A DNA stretch of 33,098 nt from QAMH01 sp900556425 (GTDB lineage Bacteria; Actinomycetota; Coriobacteriia; Coriobacteriales; QAMH01): NCBI GenBank assembly GCA_902475535.1, contig CABRZR010000021.1, positions 1 through 33,098 of the forward strand, given 5' to 3'. A program made the position numbers and the translations under genes. Position 1 is the stretch's first letter, and every line of letters begins with the position of its first letter. Below, piece after piece: positions 1 through 7,744 of this stretch. Under the pieces are notes generated by a model that did not search any database, had not been told where the DNA came from, and saw nothing but the letters and a program-made list of their open reading frames with translations.

Positions 1-2
1 AA

Positions 3-368
3 AGAGAAAAAGCTGCTGATGATTACATTGATGAAACGCTAACGCTTAAACAGGATGATTTCAAAGATTGGCTAACTAATCAGACAATGACGCAAGGGCG
101 AATCAAAGATGCATTCGAGCTTGAAAACATACATGGACAATCTGTAATGAAGAACGTCATTCCCTATTATGGGAAGCAAGCAATGGACGTTATAGCTGAA
201 GCTGTTGTGTTCCTGATGCAAGCATTGATTTATCAGTACCAACAAAAGCAAGCTGAGAAGTTGAGGCAAGCACGAAAAGCGCAACTGAAAAATCAGAAAT
301 TCCGTGAGCAGATTAACGCGCCTGAAGCTGCCGAATCAACCAACTATGATATGGGTCTTGGGGATTAA
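3..368 (+). CDS. 3' part of an unknown mobile-element gene (5' end outside window)
   Basis: The reading frame is open from base 3 to a TAA at 366-368, so this is the last 121 codons of a longer gene. An internal ATG at 87 has no clear ribosome binding site, so I treat it as internal. The visible part is hydrophilic, with a short hydrophobic stretch (about residues 60-75 of the fragment) followed by a Lys/Gln/Arg-rich, probably helical segment and an acidic tail. I recognise no family. It is AT-rich like the neighbouring lipoprotein and recombinase genes and unlike the chromosome after 3.7 kb, so it probably belongs to the same integrated element. A strong terminator follows directly. Confidence 0.6.
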   Translation, partial: REKAADDYIDETLTLKQDDFKDWLTNQTMTQGRIKDAFELENIHGQSVMKNVIPYYGKQAMDVIAEAVVFLMQALIYQYQQKQAEKLRQARKAQLKNQKFREQINAPEAAESTNYDMGLGD

Positions 369-395
369 CCGATATGCAAACCGCGTATCGGTTTT
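367..395 (+). terminator. Rho-independent terminator after the truncated gene
   Basis: AACCGATA (367-374) pairs with TATCGGTT (386-393) around an 11-nt loop and runs into a short T tract. It overlaps the stop codon of the upstream gene, so the lipoprotein gene downstream needs its own promoter. Confidence 0.75.
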
Positions 396-449
396 CCCGT
401 GCCATAATATGCTCATGAGTTTTCTTAATTTTGGTTGAGAAGGATAGCG

Positions 450-770
450 ATGAAGAAATTATTTGCGCTTTTGCTTGTCGGTGTCATTTCGTTTGCTTTA
501 GTTGGGTGCGCTGAATCTACTGAACAAATTGATGTGTGTGGACAAGAAATATCTGTGTTGAAAGACAAGGATAATGAAGTAGTGATTGAGATTACGAATT
601 GTGTATCTCAAGTGGATGGTTACGAGTATCCGACTGATTTGCAAACCATTACGGGCAATCCAGATGTTCTAGCTACAAAAGCGCAAAACACTTTTGATAG
701 TTACAGAAAGCAATTCCCAGATTGCCAGTTTAGGGTTGTTTCAATCAATGATAAACAAGTAGAAAACTAG
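450..770 (+). CDS. Small predicted lipoprotein (106 aa)
   Basis: The protein starts with a lipoprotein signal peptide: Met-Lys-Lys, a hydrophobic core, then lipobox LVGC with Cys20 as the expected diacylglycerol attachment site. The mature part is about 87 residues, hydrophilic, with three further cysteines, and matches no family I recognise. I chose ATG 450 because GAGAAGGA (437-444) sits at proper spacing; a TTG at 435 would only add five residues before the signal sequence. The stop codon abuts the GTG start of the membrane-anchored GIY-YIG gene, so the two are probably co-transcribed. Small lipoproteins on mobile elements often act in entry exclusion, but nothing here proves that. Confidence 0.75.
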   Translation: MKKLFALLLVGVISFALVGCAESTEQIDVCGQEISVLKDKDNEVVIEITNCVSQVDGYEYPTDLQTITGNPDVLATKAQNTFDSYRKQFPDCQFRVVSINDKQVEN

Positions 771-1277
771 GTGGGTCAATTGAGTTTCTTTAGCTCTAAC
801 AACATTCCTTTCATTTTTGGAGGGATGATTCTTATCTATGTCCTTCTGATAGTCTTGCTAATTGTCTGGTTCTTCTACAGACGAAAGAAAGTTAGAGAAA
901 CAATTTCTCGGCTTACTTCTGGAGTGCAAGAAATATCCGCTGAAGAGTTTTTGAAAATGCGTGAGGTGCGCGAAGGTAAGCGCAAGATTTCCAATCAATC
1001 AGATTTCACAGGAATATACATCATCCATAACCTAACCAAGGATATGTATTACGTGGGTCAAAGTAAGAATGTTTTGAAACGTATTAGTTCCCATCTCGGC
1101 GGTAGTGGTAATGGTGATGTGTATGCTGATTTGAAATACGGTGATGTTTTCACTGTAAAAGCGATACCTTTAGCAGGTAGCGGCTATAGCAATCTTGATG
1201 CTTTAGAACGCGATGCGATACAGACATATGATGCTTTTGAGCATGGATACAACAAGAACAGAGGAAATAGAAGGTAA
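771..1277 (+). CDS. Membrane-anchored GIY-YIG nuclease domain protein
   Basis: This 168-aa protein has one transmembrane segment (about residues 13-36) followed by RRKK, which predicts an outside N-terminus and a cytoplasmic C-terminal domain. That domain is a GIY-YIG fold: GIY at 81-83, YVG at 94-96, and the expected Arg104, Glu146 and Asn161, so the catalytic set looks intact. The GTG start at 771 follows the lipoprotein stop with no gap; a TTG at 780 is the alternative. GIY-YIG domains cut DNA in homing, repair and restriction enzymes. Fixing one to the inner membrane beside a lipoprotein suggests action on DNA entering the cell, for example exclusion of competing elements, but that role is inference. 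Confidence 0.75.
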   Translation: MGQLSFFSSNNIPFIFGGMILIYVLLIVLLIVWFFYRRKKVRETISRLTSGVQEISAEEFLKMREVREGKRKISNQSDFTGIYIIHNLTKDMYYVGQSKNVLKRISSHLGGSGNGDVYADLKYGDVFTVKAIPLAGSGYSNLDALERDAIQTYDAFEHGYNKNRGNRR

Positions 1278-1297
1278 AAGCAGAAAGGAACATTAGG

Positions 1298-1576
1298 ATG
1301 GCTAGAAGGTACACGGTAGCGCAGTACGAAGAGCAGATTGCAAAGCTTGATGAAAGGATTGCAGCAAAGACCGAAGAGTTGAAGGAGCTGAAGTCTAAGC
1401 GCAACGAGAAAAGAATTGCAATGCTCGAACAGCATAACAAGGATTTGCTCGACTACCTGAAGACCCACACCAACCAGCAGGGCAAAACCTACTTCGAGAG
1501 CTTTACCGAGACTATGGAAGAGCAGCGCAAAACAGGACGCGCAGCAAAGAACACAGTCAAGAAAGATACCAAGTAG
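1298..1576 (+). CDS. Small coiled-coil protein of the mobile element (92 aa)
   Basis: The protein is highly charged. Residues 8-45 form a heptad-like Leu/Ile/Ala pattern with alternating Glu and Lys, typical of a coiled coil. The C-terminus is Lys-rich and may bind nucleic acid. AAAGGA about 10 nt upstream supports ATG 1298. There is no signal peptide and no recognisable enzyme motif. It follows the GIY-YIG gene by 20 bp and ends before a strong terminator, so it closes the lipoprotein/GIY-YIG transcription unit. Function unknown. Confidence 0.65.
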   Translation: MARRYTVAQYEEQIAKLDERIAAKTEELKELKSKRNEKRIAMLEQHNKDLLDYLKTHTNQQGKTYFESFTETMEEQRKTGRAAKNTVKKDTK

Positions 1577-1598
1577 GATTAAACCATTCCATGTGATA

Positions 1599-1627
1599 AA
1601 AACAGGGGCGATTTAAGCCCCTGTTTT
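1599..1627 (+). terminator. Strong Rho-independent terminator
   Basis: AAAACAGGGGC (1599-1609) is perfectly complementary to GCCCCTGTTTT (1617-1627) with a 7-nt loop. The flanking A and T runs make it usable from both strands, so it could also stop transcription of the reverse-strand 47-aa gene. Confidence 0.9.
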
Positions 1628-1654
1628 GTTGTATATGGGTACGAAGACACCCGA

Positions 1655-1674
1655 ACCCCTTAAAACGGCTTAGA
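1655..1674 (+). repeat. Left arm of a 20-bp perfect inverted repeat
   Basis: ACCCCTTAAAACGGCTTAGA at 1655-1674 is the exact reverse complement of 1880-1899. The pair encloses the small reverse-strand gene at 1714-1857. Identity stops sharply at both ends. Confidence 0.85.
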
Positions 1675-1713
1675 ACGTCTTCCATGGCTTTCTACGATGG
1701 TCTTACGGTACGG

Positions 1714-1857
1714 CTAGGGTCGAAGTAGCCGCGCCAGTTCCCTCTTTCCTTTTTCCGATAGTTTGGGTGCGTTGGCTACGCTTTTCTTTGCTAGTTCTCT
1801 TACCTTCTTCAATTCCTCTTCTGTAAAGACACTCTCTATCATTTCTTTAACGTTCAT
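1714..1857 (-). CDS. 47-aa basic small protein
   Basis: On the reverse strand an ATG at 1857 is preceded by AAAGGAG at ideal spacing, and the frame runs 47 codons to TAG at 1716-1714. The product is short and highly charged: an acidic/amphipathic N-terminal half with an EEELKKVRELAKK-type helix and a basic C-terminus rich in Lys, Arg and Leu. That composition suits a small DNA-binding or partner-binding protein. It lies alone between the terminator at 1599-1627 and the recombinase gene, framed by a 20-bp inverted repeat, on the strand opposite to the recombinase. A recombination directionality factor or regulator is possible, but I recognise no family. Confidence 0.6.
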   Translation of the reverse strand: MNVKEMIESVFTEEELKKVRELAKKSVANAPKLSEKGKRELARLLRP

Positions 1858-1879
1858 GGTTACTCCTTTCAACGAGCGC

Positions 1880-1899
1880 TCTAAGCCGTTTTAAGGGGT
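1880..1899 (+). repeat. Right arm of the 20-bp perfect inverted repeat
   Basis: TCTAAGCCGTTTTAAGGGGT at 1880-1899 is the exact reverse complement of 1655-1674. It starts 23 bp upstream of the small reverse-strand gene, where it could act as an operator. A smaller inverted repeat, TCGCTTGCG (1902-1910) and CGCAAGCGA (1943-1951), follows at once, between it and the recombinase start. Confidence 0.85.
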
Positions 1900-2032
1900 A
1901 GTCGCTTGCGATTGAAAATGCAGCAGGTATAGAGAGCTTATCCGCAAGCGAAAAACCACAAAGTGAAATGTGCAATAGGTCTTAGAATATTTGCAAAAGA
2001 TTCTTTCAGCGTTTTGCTTAGGGTGTGGTTGC

Positions 2033-3700
2033 GTGGCTAAGAAATCGAAGATTGTTAACTATCAAAGAAACGACAATAATTTAGCAGTTTGCTATTACCG
2101 TTTCAGTTCTGATAGCCAAAACGAAATCTCGATTGAGAAGCAGCAAAATAGATGCAATAGATACGCTAAAAAACATGGTTATACCGTCATTGCAGAATAT
2201 GAGGATAGGGCTAAAACAGGGCTTGAATTTGAACGCTCTGGTTTTATCCAAACGATGGAAACCATAGATGAGTTTAGACCGTGTGCTTTGATTGTTTATA
2301 AGCTCGACCGATTAGGTAGAAGCCTTGTTGATTTGGCAATCACAGAGCGCGAAATCGATAAGATGGGTTGTTTTCTTGAAACAGTGCGTGAAGCCTACGT
2401 TGACCCTAACGACCCAGAAGCTCCGCGCACTCGCGGACAACAATTTGGCGAAGCTGAATCATATTCACGTGTTCTGTCCGTGAACATCAAGGATGGGAAC
2501 GAAGAAGCAGCGTCTAATTGCTGGTTTTTAGGTCATAAGATTTTTGGCTATGACGGCAAGGCAAGACACCCCTACACCATTAACGAGGAACAAGCTCCTA
2601 TAGTGGTGAAAATCTTCAGTGATTACGTTAATAGTAAGCCCATGAAGCAAATAGCCGAAGAATTGAATGAATGCGGCTTTAGAACCAACAGGGGTGCGAA
2701 GTGGTCACATAACGGCTTGCGCTCTATTCTCAAAAACCGTGCATACATTGGCGAATACCAAGAGGGCGAGGTTGTAGTTCCTGGTGGTATGCCTGCGCTC
2801 ATTTCTGAAGAGCTGTTTGACCAAGCAGCAGAAAGAATGAAGAAGAACAGGCATCAAGGTACAAGCACGAAACCCGTAGGTGATGAACCGAGGTATTGGC
2901 TCACGAGTAAGCTTTATTGTGGGTATTGCAAAAAGCCTATGAGCGGTATGAGCGGAACATCAGAGACGGGCAGGAAATACTACTACTATCGTTGCACCAC
3001 TAAAGGATGCAAAAAGAAGAACATCACAAAGGACGTAATAGAAAGACAGGTTGAATATCTGCTGAAGCAGCTAATAAAGGATTCTGGCTCTGTTGCGTCC
3101 TATGCAATAGATAAGCTCGAAGCCTACAAAGCCTCACACCCTGTTAATACCGCCGTTCTGAACGGCTTAGAGGACAGGGAGCGAGATATTCAAAAAGGCA
3201 TTTCAAACATCGTCTCAACAATCGAGAAGGGTGTTTTATCTGATGCGCTTGTTGCTCGACTGCAAGAGCTGGAAGAGCAGAAAAAGCAGATAGCTGAAAC
3301 TATCGCCGTAGAAAAAATCAGATTGGAACGCGCCGATGACGAGAATTCTATAAGAGCCTATTTTGACAAGTTCGCCAACAGCGACCTGACCGACATTTCA
3401 ACCAAAAAGGCGATGCTCGATTACTTCATAGACAAGATATATGTATATGATGATTACTTGCATGTATTCGTTTGGTATTCAACGGGAAAGAAGGAAATCG
3501 AGTTCTGGGAATCCAACGGTGAGCCGTCTTGGGTGTGGGCAGACGATATAGGAACTGAAGAAACCGCAGGTGAGAGCAGTTCGCGAGATTCGCGTTGTGC
3601 TCCACCAATACAAGAAGATGACGAACTATCTTCGTATGGGGATAGTTCGTCTTTTTATATCTACAATGTCTCGAAACACCAAAACTCAAGAAAGCGGTGA
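2033..3700 (+). CDS. Large serine recombinase (site-specific integrase)
   Basis: This resolvase/invertase-family integrase has an N-terminal catalytic domain with YYRFSSDSQ (nucleophile Ser about residue 25 from this start), then LDRLGR. A 'recombinase' domain and a zinc ribbon (CGYC then C-x4-C near the middle) follow, and a coiled-coil stretch comes after these, as expected for large serine integrases. I chose GTG 2033 because AGGGTG lies about 7 nt upstream; TTG 1991 would add 14 residues but has no ribosome binding site. The last 30-35 codons are odd: they read through what looks like the 3' end of an alanine-type tRNA or tmRNA and then a perfect terminator hairpin. The natural C-terminus may therefore have been changed on integration. 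Confidence 0.9.
   Translation: MAKKSKIVNYQRNDNNLAVCYYRFSSDSQNEISIEKQQNRCNRYAKKHGYTVIAEYEDRAKTGLEFERSGFIQTMETIDEFRPCALIVYKLDRLGRSLVDLAITEREIDKMGCFLETVREAYVDPNDPEAPRTRGQQFGEAESYSRVLSVNIKDGNEEAASNCWFLGHKIFGYDGKARHPYTINEEQAPIVVKIFSDYVNSKPMKQIAEELNECGFRTNRGAKWSHNGLRSILKNRAYIGEYQEGEVVVPGGMPALISEELFDQAAERMKKNRHQGTSTKPVGDEPRYWLTSKLYCGYCKKPMSGMSGTSETGRKYYYYRCTTKGCKKKNITKDVIERQVEYLLKQLIKDSGSVASYAIDKLEAYKASHPVNTAVLNGLEDRERDIQKGISNIVSTIEKGVLSDALVARLQELEEQKKQIAETIAVEKIRLERADDENSIRAYFDKFANSDLTDISTKKAMLDYFIDKIYVYDDYLHVFVWYSTGKKEIEFWESNGEPSWVWADDIGTEETAGESSSRDSRCAPPIQEDDELSSYGDSSSFYIYNVSKHQNSRKR
3590..3607 (+). other. Possible element/chromosome junction in the 3' end of an alanine-acceptor RNA gene
   Basis: GTGCTCCACCA (3597-3607) looks like the acceptor 3' strand, discriminator A and CCA of tRNA-Ala or tmRNA; the U at position 70 would give the alanine-identity G3-U70 pair. 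It is followed 12 bp later by a perfect terminator, as real RNA genes are. The expected T-arm is not present upstream, which would fit a crossover in the acceptor stem with element DNA to the left. This junction is inference. Confidence 0.3.
3620..3656 (+). terminator. Rho-independent terminator overlapping the recombinase 3' end
   Basis: GACGAACTATC (3620-3630) and GATAGTTCGTC (3641-3651) form a perfect 11-bp stem with a 10-nt loop, followed by five T residues. It lies inside the recombinase reading frame, which is unusual. It is better explained as the terminator of a chromosomal RNA gene interrupted by the element. Confidence 0.85.
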
Positions 3701-3703
3701 GCC

Positions 3704-5497
3704 ATGACATACCAATCGCGAGACGAGATTGACGAGCGCTATCGTTGGGACCTCTCCAGCATCTATGCCGGTGACGAGGCGTTTCTTGCCGCGCTTGCCA
3801 CGGCACGCGACTATCCGGAGGCGCTGGCGCGCTTCCGCGGCAAGGTTTCGCAGTCGGCCGATGAGTTGCTTGCCTACCTACGCATGAGCGATGAGGTGGG
3901 TGTCGAGCTCGGAAAGCTCGTGAACTATGCGCAGCGCAAGCTCGATGAGGATACGCGCAACGCCACCTACCAGGATTACTCCGCGCAGGTCATTGCCGTC
4001 TACACCGAGGTCTCGTCTGCCACGAGCTGGTTTGCACCGGAGATTCTGAAGCTCGATGACGAGCAGTTCGAACGCTTCTACGCCAGCTGTCCGGACCTCG
4101 AGCTGTATCGCCGCGCGCTTGACGTCGTGTTCCATCAGCGCGGTCACATCCTGGACGATGCCGAGGAGGAGCTGCTTGCCCGTGCGCAGGACATGGCCAT
4201 GCAGCCCGAGCACATCTTCTCGCTCTTCAACGACGCCGACCTGAAATTCGAGGATGCCGTCGATGCGCAGGGTGAGACTCATCCTGTTACGCACGGCAGC
4301 TACGTCCCGCTCATGATGTCCGATGATCGAGAGCTTCGTAAATCGGCCTATGCCTCCATGTATGCGGCGTATACGCAATTCCGCAACACGGCAGCCGCAA
4401 CGCTCGGCGCTCAGGCCAAGCAGATCAAGTTCTATGCTGACGCACGCAAGTACCAGACGTCGTTGGAGTATTGCCTCGAGCAAACCGAGGTGCCCACGGA
4501 GGTCTACACCAACCTCATTTCCTGCGTGCACGAGCATTTTGCCCCCATGCACAAATACGTTGACCTGCGCAAGCAGATGCTCGGCGTGGACGAGCTGCAT
4601 TTCTACGATCTCTACGTTCCCATTGTCGAGGATGTCGATATGCACTTCACCTACGAGGAAGCATGCGAACTCATCCTCGAGGCGCTTGCGCCGCTTGGGG
4701 AGGACTATCTGGCCATCGTGCGCGAGGGCCTGTCGCAGCGCTGGATCGACGTCTTCGAGACGCCCGGCAAACGGAGCGGCGCGTATTCAGCCGGTGGCTA
4801 CGGCATGCATCCGGTCATCCTCATGAACTTCCAGGGTCAGCTCGACGACGTCTTCACGCTCATTCACGAGATGGGCCATTCCATCCACACATATATGAGT
4901 TGCAAGGGTCAGCCGCCCGTGTATTCCGATTACGTGATTTTCGTGGCCGAGGTCGCTTCGACGGTCAACGAGGCTCTGCTCACCCAGCATCTGCTCAAGA
5001 CACGCACCGATCCACGGGAGCGTGCCTACATCCTCAATCATTTCCTCGAGCAATTTAAGGGTACGCTCTACCGACAAACCATGTTCGCCGAGTTCGAGCT
5101 TGCCTTCAACGAGATTGCCGCTCGTGGCGAGGGCATTACCGCCGAGGCGTTGGGCGAGATCTACCGCGAGCTAAACGCCAACTACTATGGCCCGGGCATC
5201 GTCGTCGATGACGAGATTGCCGTCGAGTGGGCACGTATCCCGCATTTCTACTACCAATATTACGTGTATCAATACGCGACGGGTTTCTCTGCCGCCATTG
5301 CGCTGTCGAACCGCATCCTCAATGAGGGTGCCCCCGCTGTGGCCGACTATCTCGGCTTCTTGTCCGGTGGCTCAAGCAAGACGCCTATCGAGCTTCTCAA
5401 GGGCGCGGGTGTCGACATGACTACGCCCGAGCCGACGGCGGCGGCGCTCGCCTACTTCGATGAGCTTATCGATGAGCTAGCTGATGCGCTAAGATAG
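3704..5497 (+). CDS. pepF: Oligoendopeptidase F (M3 family zinc metallopeptidase)
   Basis: At 597 aa this has the usual length for PepF, a cytoplasmic zinc peptidase that cleaves short oligopeptides. The zinc site is intact: HEMGH at residues 388-392, with the third ligand Glu416 in the following EVAST segment. The N-terminal helical lobe (about residues 110-180) matches the PepF N-terminal domain. The ATG at 3704 is only 3 bp after the recombinase stop; the GGTGAG upstream is an acceptable ribosome binding site. GC content and codon use jump to host values here, so it is the first clearly chromosomal gene. murI follows 7 bp after the stop. Confidence 0.95.
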   Translation: MTYQSRDEIDERYRWDLSSIYAGDEAFLAALATARDYPEALARFRGKVSQSADELLAYLRMSDEVGVELGKLVNYAQRKLDEDTRNATYQDYSAQVIAVYTEVSSATSWFAPEILKLDDEQFERFYASCPDLELYRRALDVVFHQRGHILDDAEEELLARAQDMAMQPEHIFSLFNDADLKFEDAVDAQGETHPVTHGSYVPLMMSDDRELRKSAYASMYAAYTQFRNTAAATLGAQAKQIKFYADARKYQTSLEYCLEQTEVPTEVYTNLISCVHEHFAPMHKYVDLRKQMLGVDELHFYDLYVPIVEDVDMHFTYEEACELILEALAPLGEDYLAIVREGLSQRWIDVFETPGKRSGAYSAGGYGMHPVILMNFQGQLDDVFTLIHEMGHSIHTYMSCKGQPPVYSDYVIFVAEVASTVNEALLTQHLLKTRTDPRERAYILNHFLEQFKGTLYRQTMFAEFELAFNEIAARGEGITAEALGEIYRELNANYYGPGIVVDDEIAVEWARIPHFYYQYYVYQYATGFSAAIALSNRILNEGAPAVADYLGFLSGGSSKTPIELLKGAGVDMTTPEPTAAALAYFDELIDELADALR

Positions 5498-5504
5498 CGG
5501 GGTT

Positions 5505-6365
5505 ATGAACAACGCCCCGATTGGCATATTCGATTCCGGCTTTGGTGGCCTCACCGTCGCGCGCGCCGTCCACGAGCGCTTGCCGCAGGAGTCGCTTATC
5601 TTCTTTGGCGACACGGCACGTTGCCCCTATGGTCCGCGCGATTTGCGCGAGGTGCGCGGCTTCGTGCATCAGATTGGCAGCTGGCTTTCCCAGCATGATG
5701 TGAAGCTCATCATCATCGCATGCAATACGGCAACGGCGGCCGGACTCGCGCTTGCCCAGATGGAGTTTGACGTGCCGGTTATCGGCGTGGTCGAGCCAGG
5801 GGCGCGCGGGGCTGTTCGCATGACGCGCAACCGCCGCGTGGGTGTCATCGCTACGCAGGCGACGGTTGACTCGGGCATCTATCCGGACACGATTCGCAAT
5901 CTCGATGCGGGCGTGACCGCGTTCTCAACGGCGACGCCGCGCTTCGTCGAAATTGTCGAGGATGGCATTCGTCGCTCCAATAGCCCCATCGAGCGGCTCA
6001 CAGCCGAGGCGAGTGACGTGTACCTGCGCCCGGCATTCCAGACGATCGCGCGCGATTATCTCGATCCCATCAAGAAGGCCGGCGTCGACACGCTTGTCCT
6101 GGGTTGCACGCACTACCCGGTGCTTGCCCCGCTCATTCAGCAGGCCGTGGGTGAAAACGTCTCCATCATTTCCTCGTCGGAGGAAACGGCCAAGGAGGTC
6201 GTCGAGACGCTTTCCTATCGTGGCCATCTGGCCGATGGCTCGATACCGCAGCACAGCAGCTTTTATACGACGGGTGAGGATTTGGACGATTTTCGTACCA
6301 TTGGCGGCCATATCTTCGGCCAGCCTATCGAAGACCTTACCTATGTGGGTGTCAACGAGCTCTAG
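5505..6365 (+). CDS. murI: Glutamate racemase
   Basis: MurI converts L-glutamate to D-glutamate for peptidoglycan using two cysteines as acid and base. Both are present: Cys73 in ACNTATA and Cys201 in LGCTHYP. The N-terminal GIFDSGFGGLT and the central GVVEPGA motifs are typical, and 286 aa is the normal length. The start at 5505 is 7 bp after pepF, and rph follows after 12 bp, so pepF, murI, rph and rdgB are probably one operon. Confidence 0.96.
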   Translation: MNNAPIGIFDSGFGGLTVARAVHERLPQESLIFFGDTARCPYGPRDLREVRGFVHQIGSWLSQHDVKLIIIACNTATAAGLALAQMEFDVPVIGVVEPGARGAVRMTRNRRVGVIATQATVDSGIYPDTIRNLDAGVTAFSTATPRFVEIVEDGIRRSNSPIERLTAEASDVYLRPAFQTIARDYLDPIKKAGVDTLVLGCTHYPVLAPLIQQAVGENVSIISSSEETAKEVVETLSYRGHLADGSIPQHSSFYTTGEDLDDFRTIGGHIFGQPIEDLTYVGVNEL

Positions 6366-6377
6366 ACAGGAGAAAAC

Positions 6378-7112
6378 ATGACGGTCAACATCGGTTTGGG
6401 ACGCTCCTACGGACGCGGTCCCGAGGAGAAGCGCCCCACCAAGATCACGAGACACTTTCTCGATAACGTGCCCGGCTCGTGCCTCATCGAGACGGGCGCG
6501 ACCAAGGTCCTGTGCGCGGTCAGCATCGAGGAGCGCGTGAAGGCGTGGCGCAAGGGTGCGGGTGCCGGGTGGATCACGGCCGAGTACGCGATGCTTCCCG
6601 CCTCCACTGCCAAGCGCAGCTCGCGTGAGCATCTCACGCGCAAGGGCCGCAGCATGGAGATCGAGCGCCTCATCGGACGTAGCTTGCGTTCCGCGGTCGA
6701 CATGACCGGCTTGGGCGGCGAAGTAACCTTCACCATTGACTGTGATGTGCTGCAGGCCGATGGCGGTACGCGCACGGCGGCCATTACCGGCGCGTGGGTC
6801 GCGTTGCACGACGCGCTCGAGATGTGGCAGAACGCCGGCAAGATCAAGACGAGTCCCATCATCGACCAGGTTGCCGCCATCAGCGTCGGTCAGGTGGATG
6901 GGCGCATCTTGCTCGACCTGGACTATCAGGAGGATTCGCGTGCCGAAGTCGATCTCAACCTCATCATGAATGCACGTGGCGGGATTATCGAGGTGCAGGG
7001 CACGGGCGAGCAATGCTCCTTCGATCGCAGCAAGCTCAACAAGATGCTCGACGTCGCGACCATTGGCATTGAGGAGCTGCTCGCGGAACAGCGTCGAGCA
7101 ATTGGGGAGTAA
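6378..7112 (+). CDS. rph: Ribonuclease PH (tRNA 3'-processing exoribonuclease)
   Basis: RNase PH is a phosphate-dependent 3'-5' exoribonuclease that trims tRNA precursors. The 244-aa length is standard. Conserved features include the N-terminal GRSYGRGPEEKRP segment, the ITAEYAMLPAST-like loop with the SSRE motif, and GGTRTAAITG (residues 129-138) lining the phosphate and RNA site. AGGAG (6367-6371) fixes the start at ATG 6378. It is followed 2 bp later by the ITPase gene, a pairing common in Gram-positive bacteria. Confidence 0.96.
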   Translation: MTVNIGLGRSYGRGPEEKRPTKITRHFLDNVPGSCLIETGATKVLCAVSIEERVKAWRKGAGAGWITAEYAMLPASTAKRSSREHLTRKGRSMEIERLIGRSLRSAVDMTGLGGEVTFTIDCDVLQADGGTRTAAITGAWVALHDALEMWQNAGKIKTSPIIDQVAAISVGQVDGRILLDLDYQEDSRAEVDLNLIMNARGGIIEVQGTGEQCSFDRSKLNKMLDVATIGIEELLAEQRRAIGE

Positions 7113-7114
7113 TC

Positions 7115-7723
7115 ATGTCTACGAAGAAAGTCGTCATCGCGACGAATAACGCCCATAAGCTCGATGAGATCTCGCGCATGCTCGCACCGGTCACGGGTTG
7201 GGAGTTCGTGAGTCTCAAAGACTGCGGAAGCTTTCCCGAACCAGTGGAAGATGCCGATGACTTCGAGGGAAACGCCCGCATCAAGGCGCTGGCCGCGCGT
7301 GACAACACGGGCTTGCCTGCTCTCGCCGATGACAGCGGACTGGTCGTCGATGCACTCGATGGCGCGCCCGGCGTGTTCTCGAGTCGCTTTGCCGGCGAGG
7401 ATGCCACTGATGCCGACAACAACGCCAAGCTGCTCGATTTGCTGGCCGACGTACCCGATGACGAGCGCACGGCGCGCTTCGTCTGCACGCTCGTCTTCGT
7501 CGATACGGACGATTCGGAGATCGTCGCTCACGGTAGCTGTGAGGGCAAGATTGGCTACGAGGAACGCGGCGATAACGGCTTTGGCTACGACCCGCTCTTC
7601 TATGCCGATGCCTTTGATGGCAAGCTCACCACGGCCGAGGTACCCTCCGAGCAAAAGGACGCCATCTCCCATCGTGGCGAGGCCCTTTGCGCCTTCATCC
7701 GTGAGTTCGAGAAGCGCGATTAA
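7115..7723 (+). CDS. rdgB: RdgB/HAM1-type XTP/dITP pyrophosphatase
   Basis: This enzyme hydrolyses non-canonical purine triphosphates (dITP, XTP) to monophosphates and cleans the nucleotide pool. The family signatures are the N-terminal TNNAHKLDEI (residues 10-19), the DDSGLVVDAL segment with the catalytic acidic pair near residues 72-73, and GAPGVFSSRFAG. GDNGFGYDPLF follows in the C-terminal half. The length of 202 aa is usual. GGGGAG, overlapping the rph stop, serves as ribosome binding site, so the two genes are translationally close. It ends the pepF-murI-rph-rdgB group. Confidence 0.95.
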   Translation: MSTKKVVIATNNAHKLDEISRMLAPVTGWEFVSLKDCGSFPEPVEDADDFEGNARIKALAARDNTGLPALADDSGLVVDALDGAPGVFSSRFAGEDATDADNNAKLLDLLADVPDDERTARFVCTLVFVDTDDSEIVAHGSCEGKIGYEERGDNGFGYDPLFYADAFDGKLTTAEVPSEQKDAISHRGEALCAFIREFEKRD

Positions 7724-7744
7724 GGACAACAGGGACGTTTTTTG

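Noticed and set aside
3560..3607. Complete tRNA gene overlapping the recombinase end
   Set aside because: Only the acceptor end and CCA look right. No T-loop, anticodon arm or D-arm can be folded upstream, so at most a 3' remnant is present.
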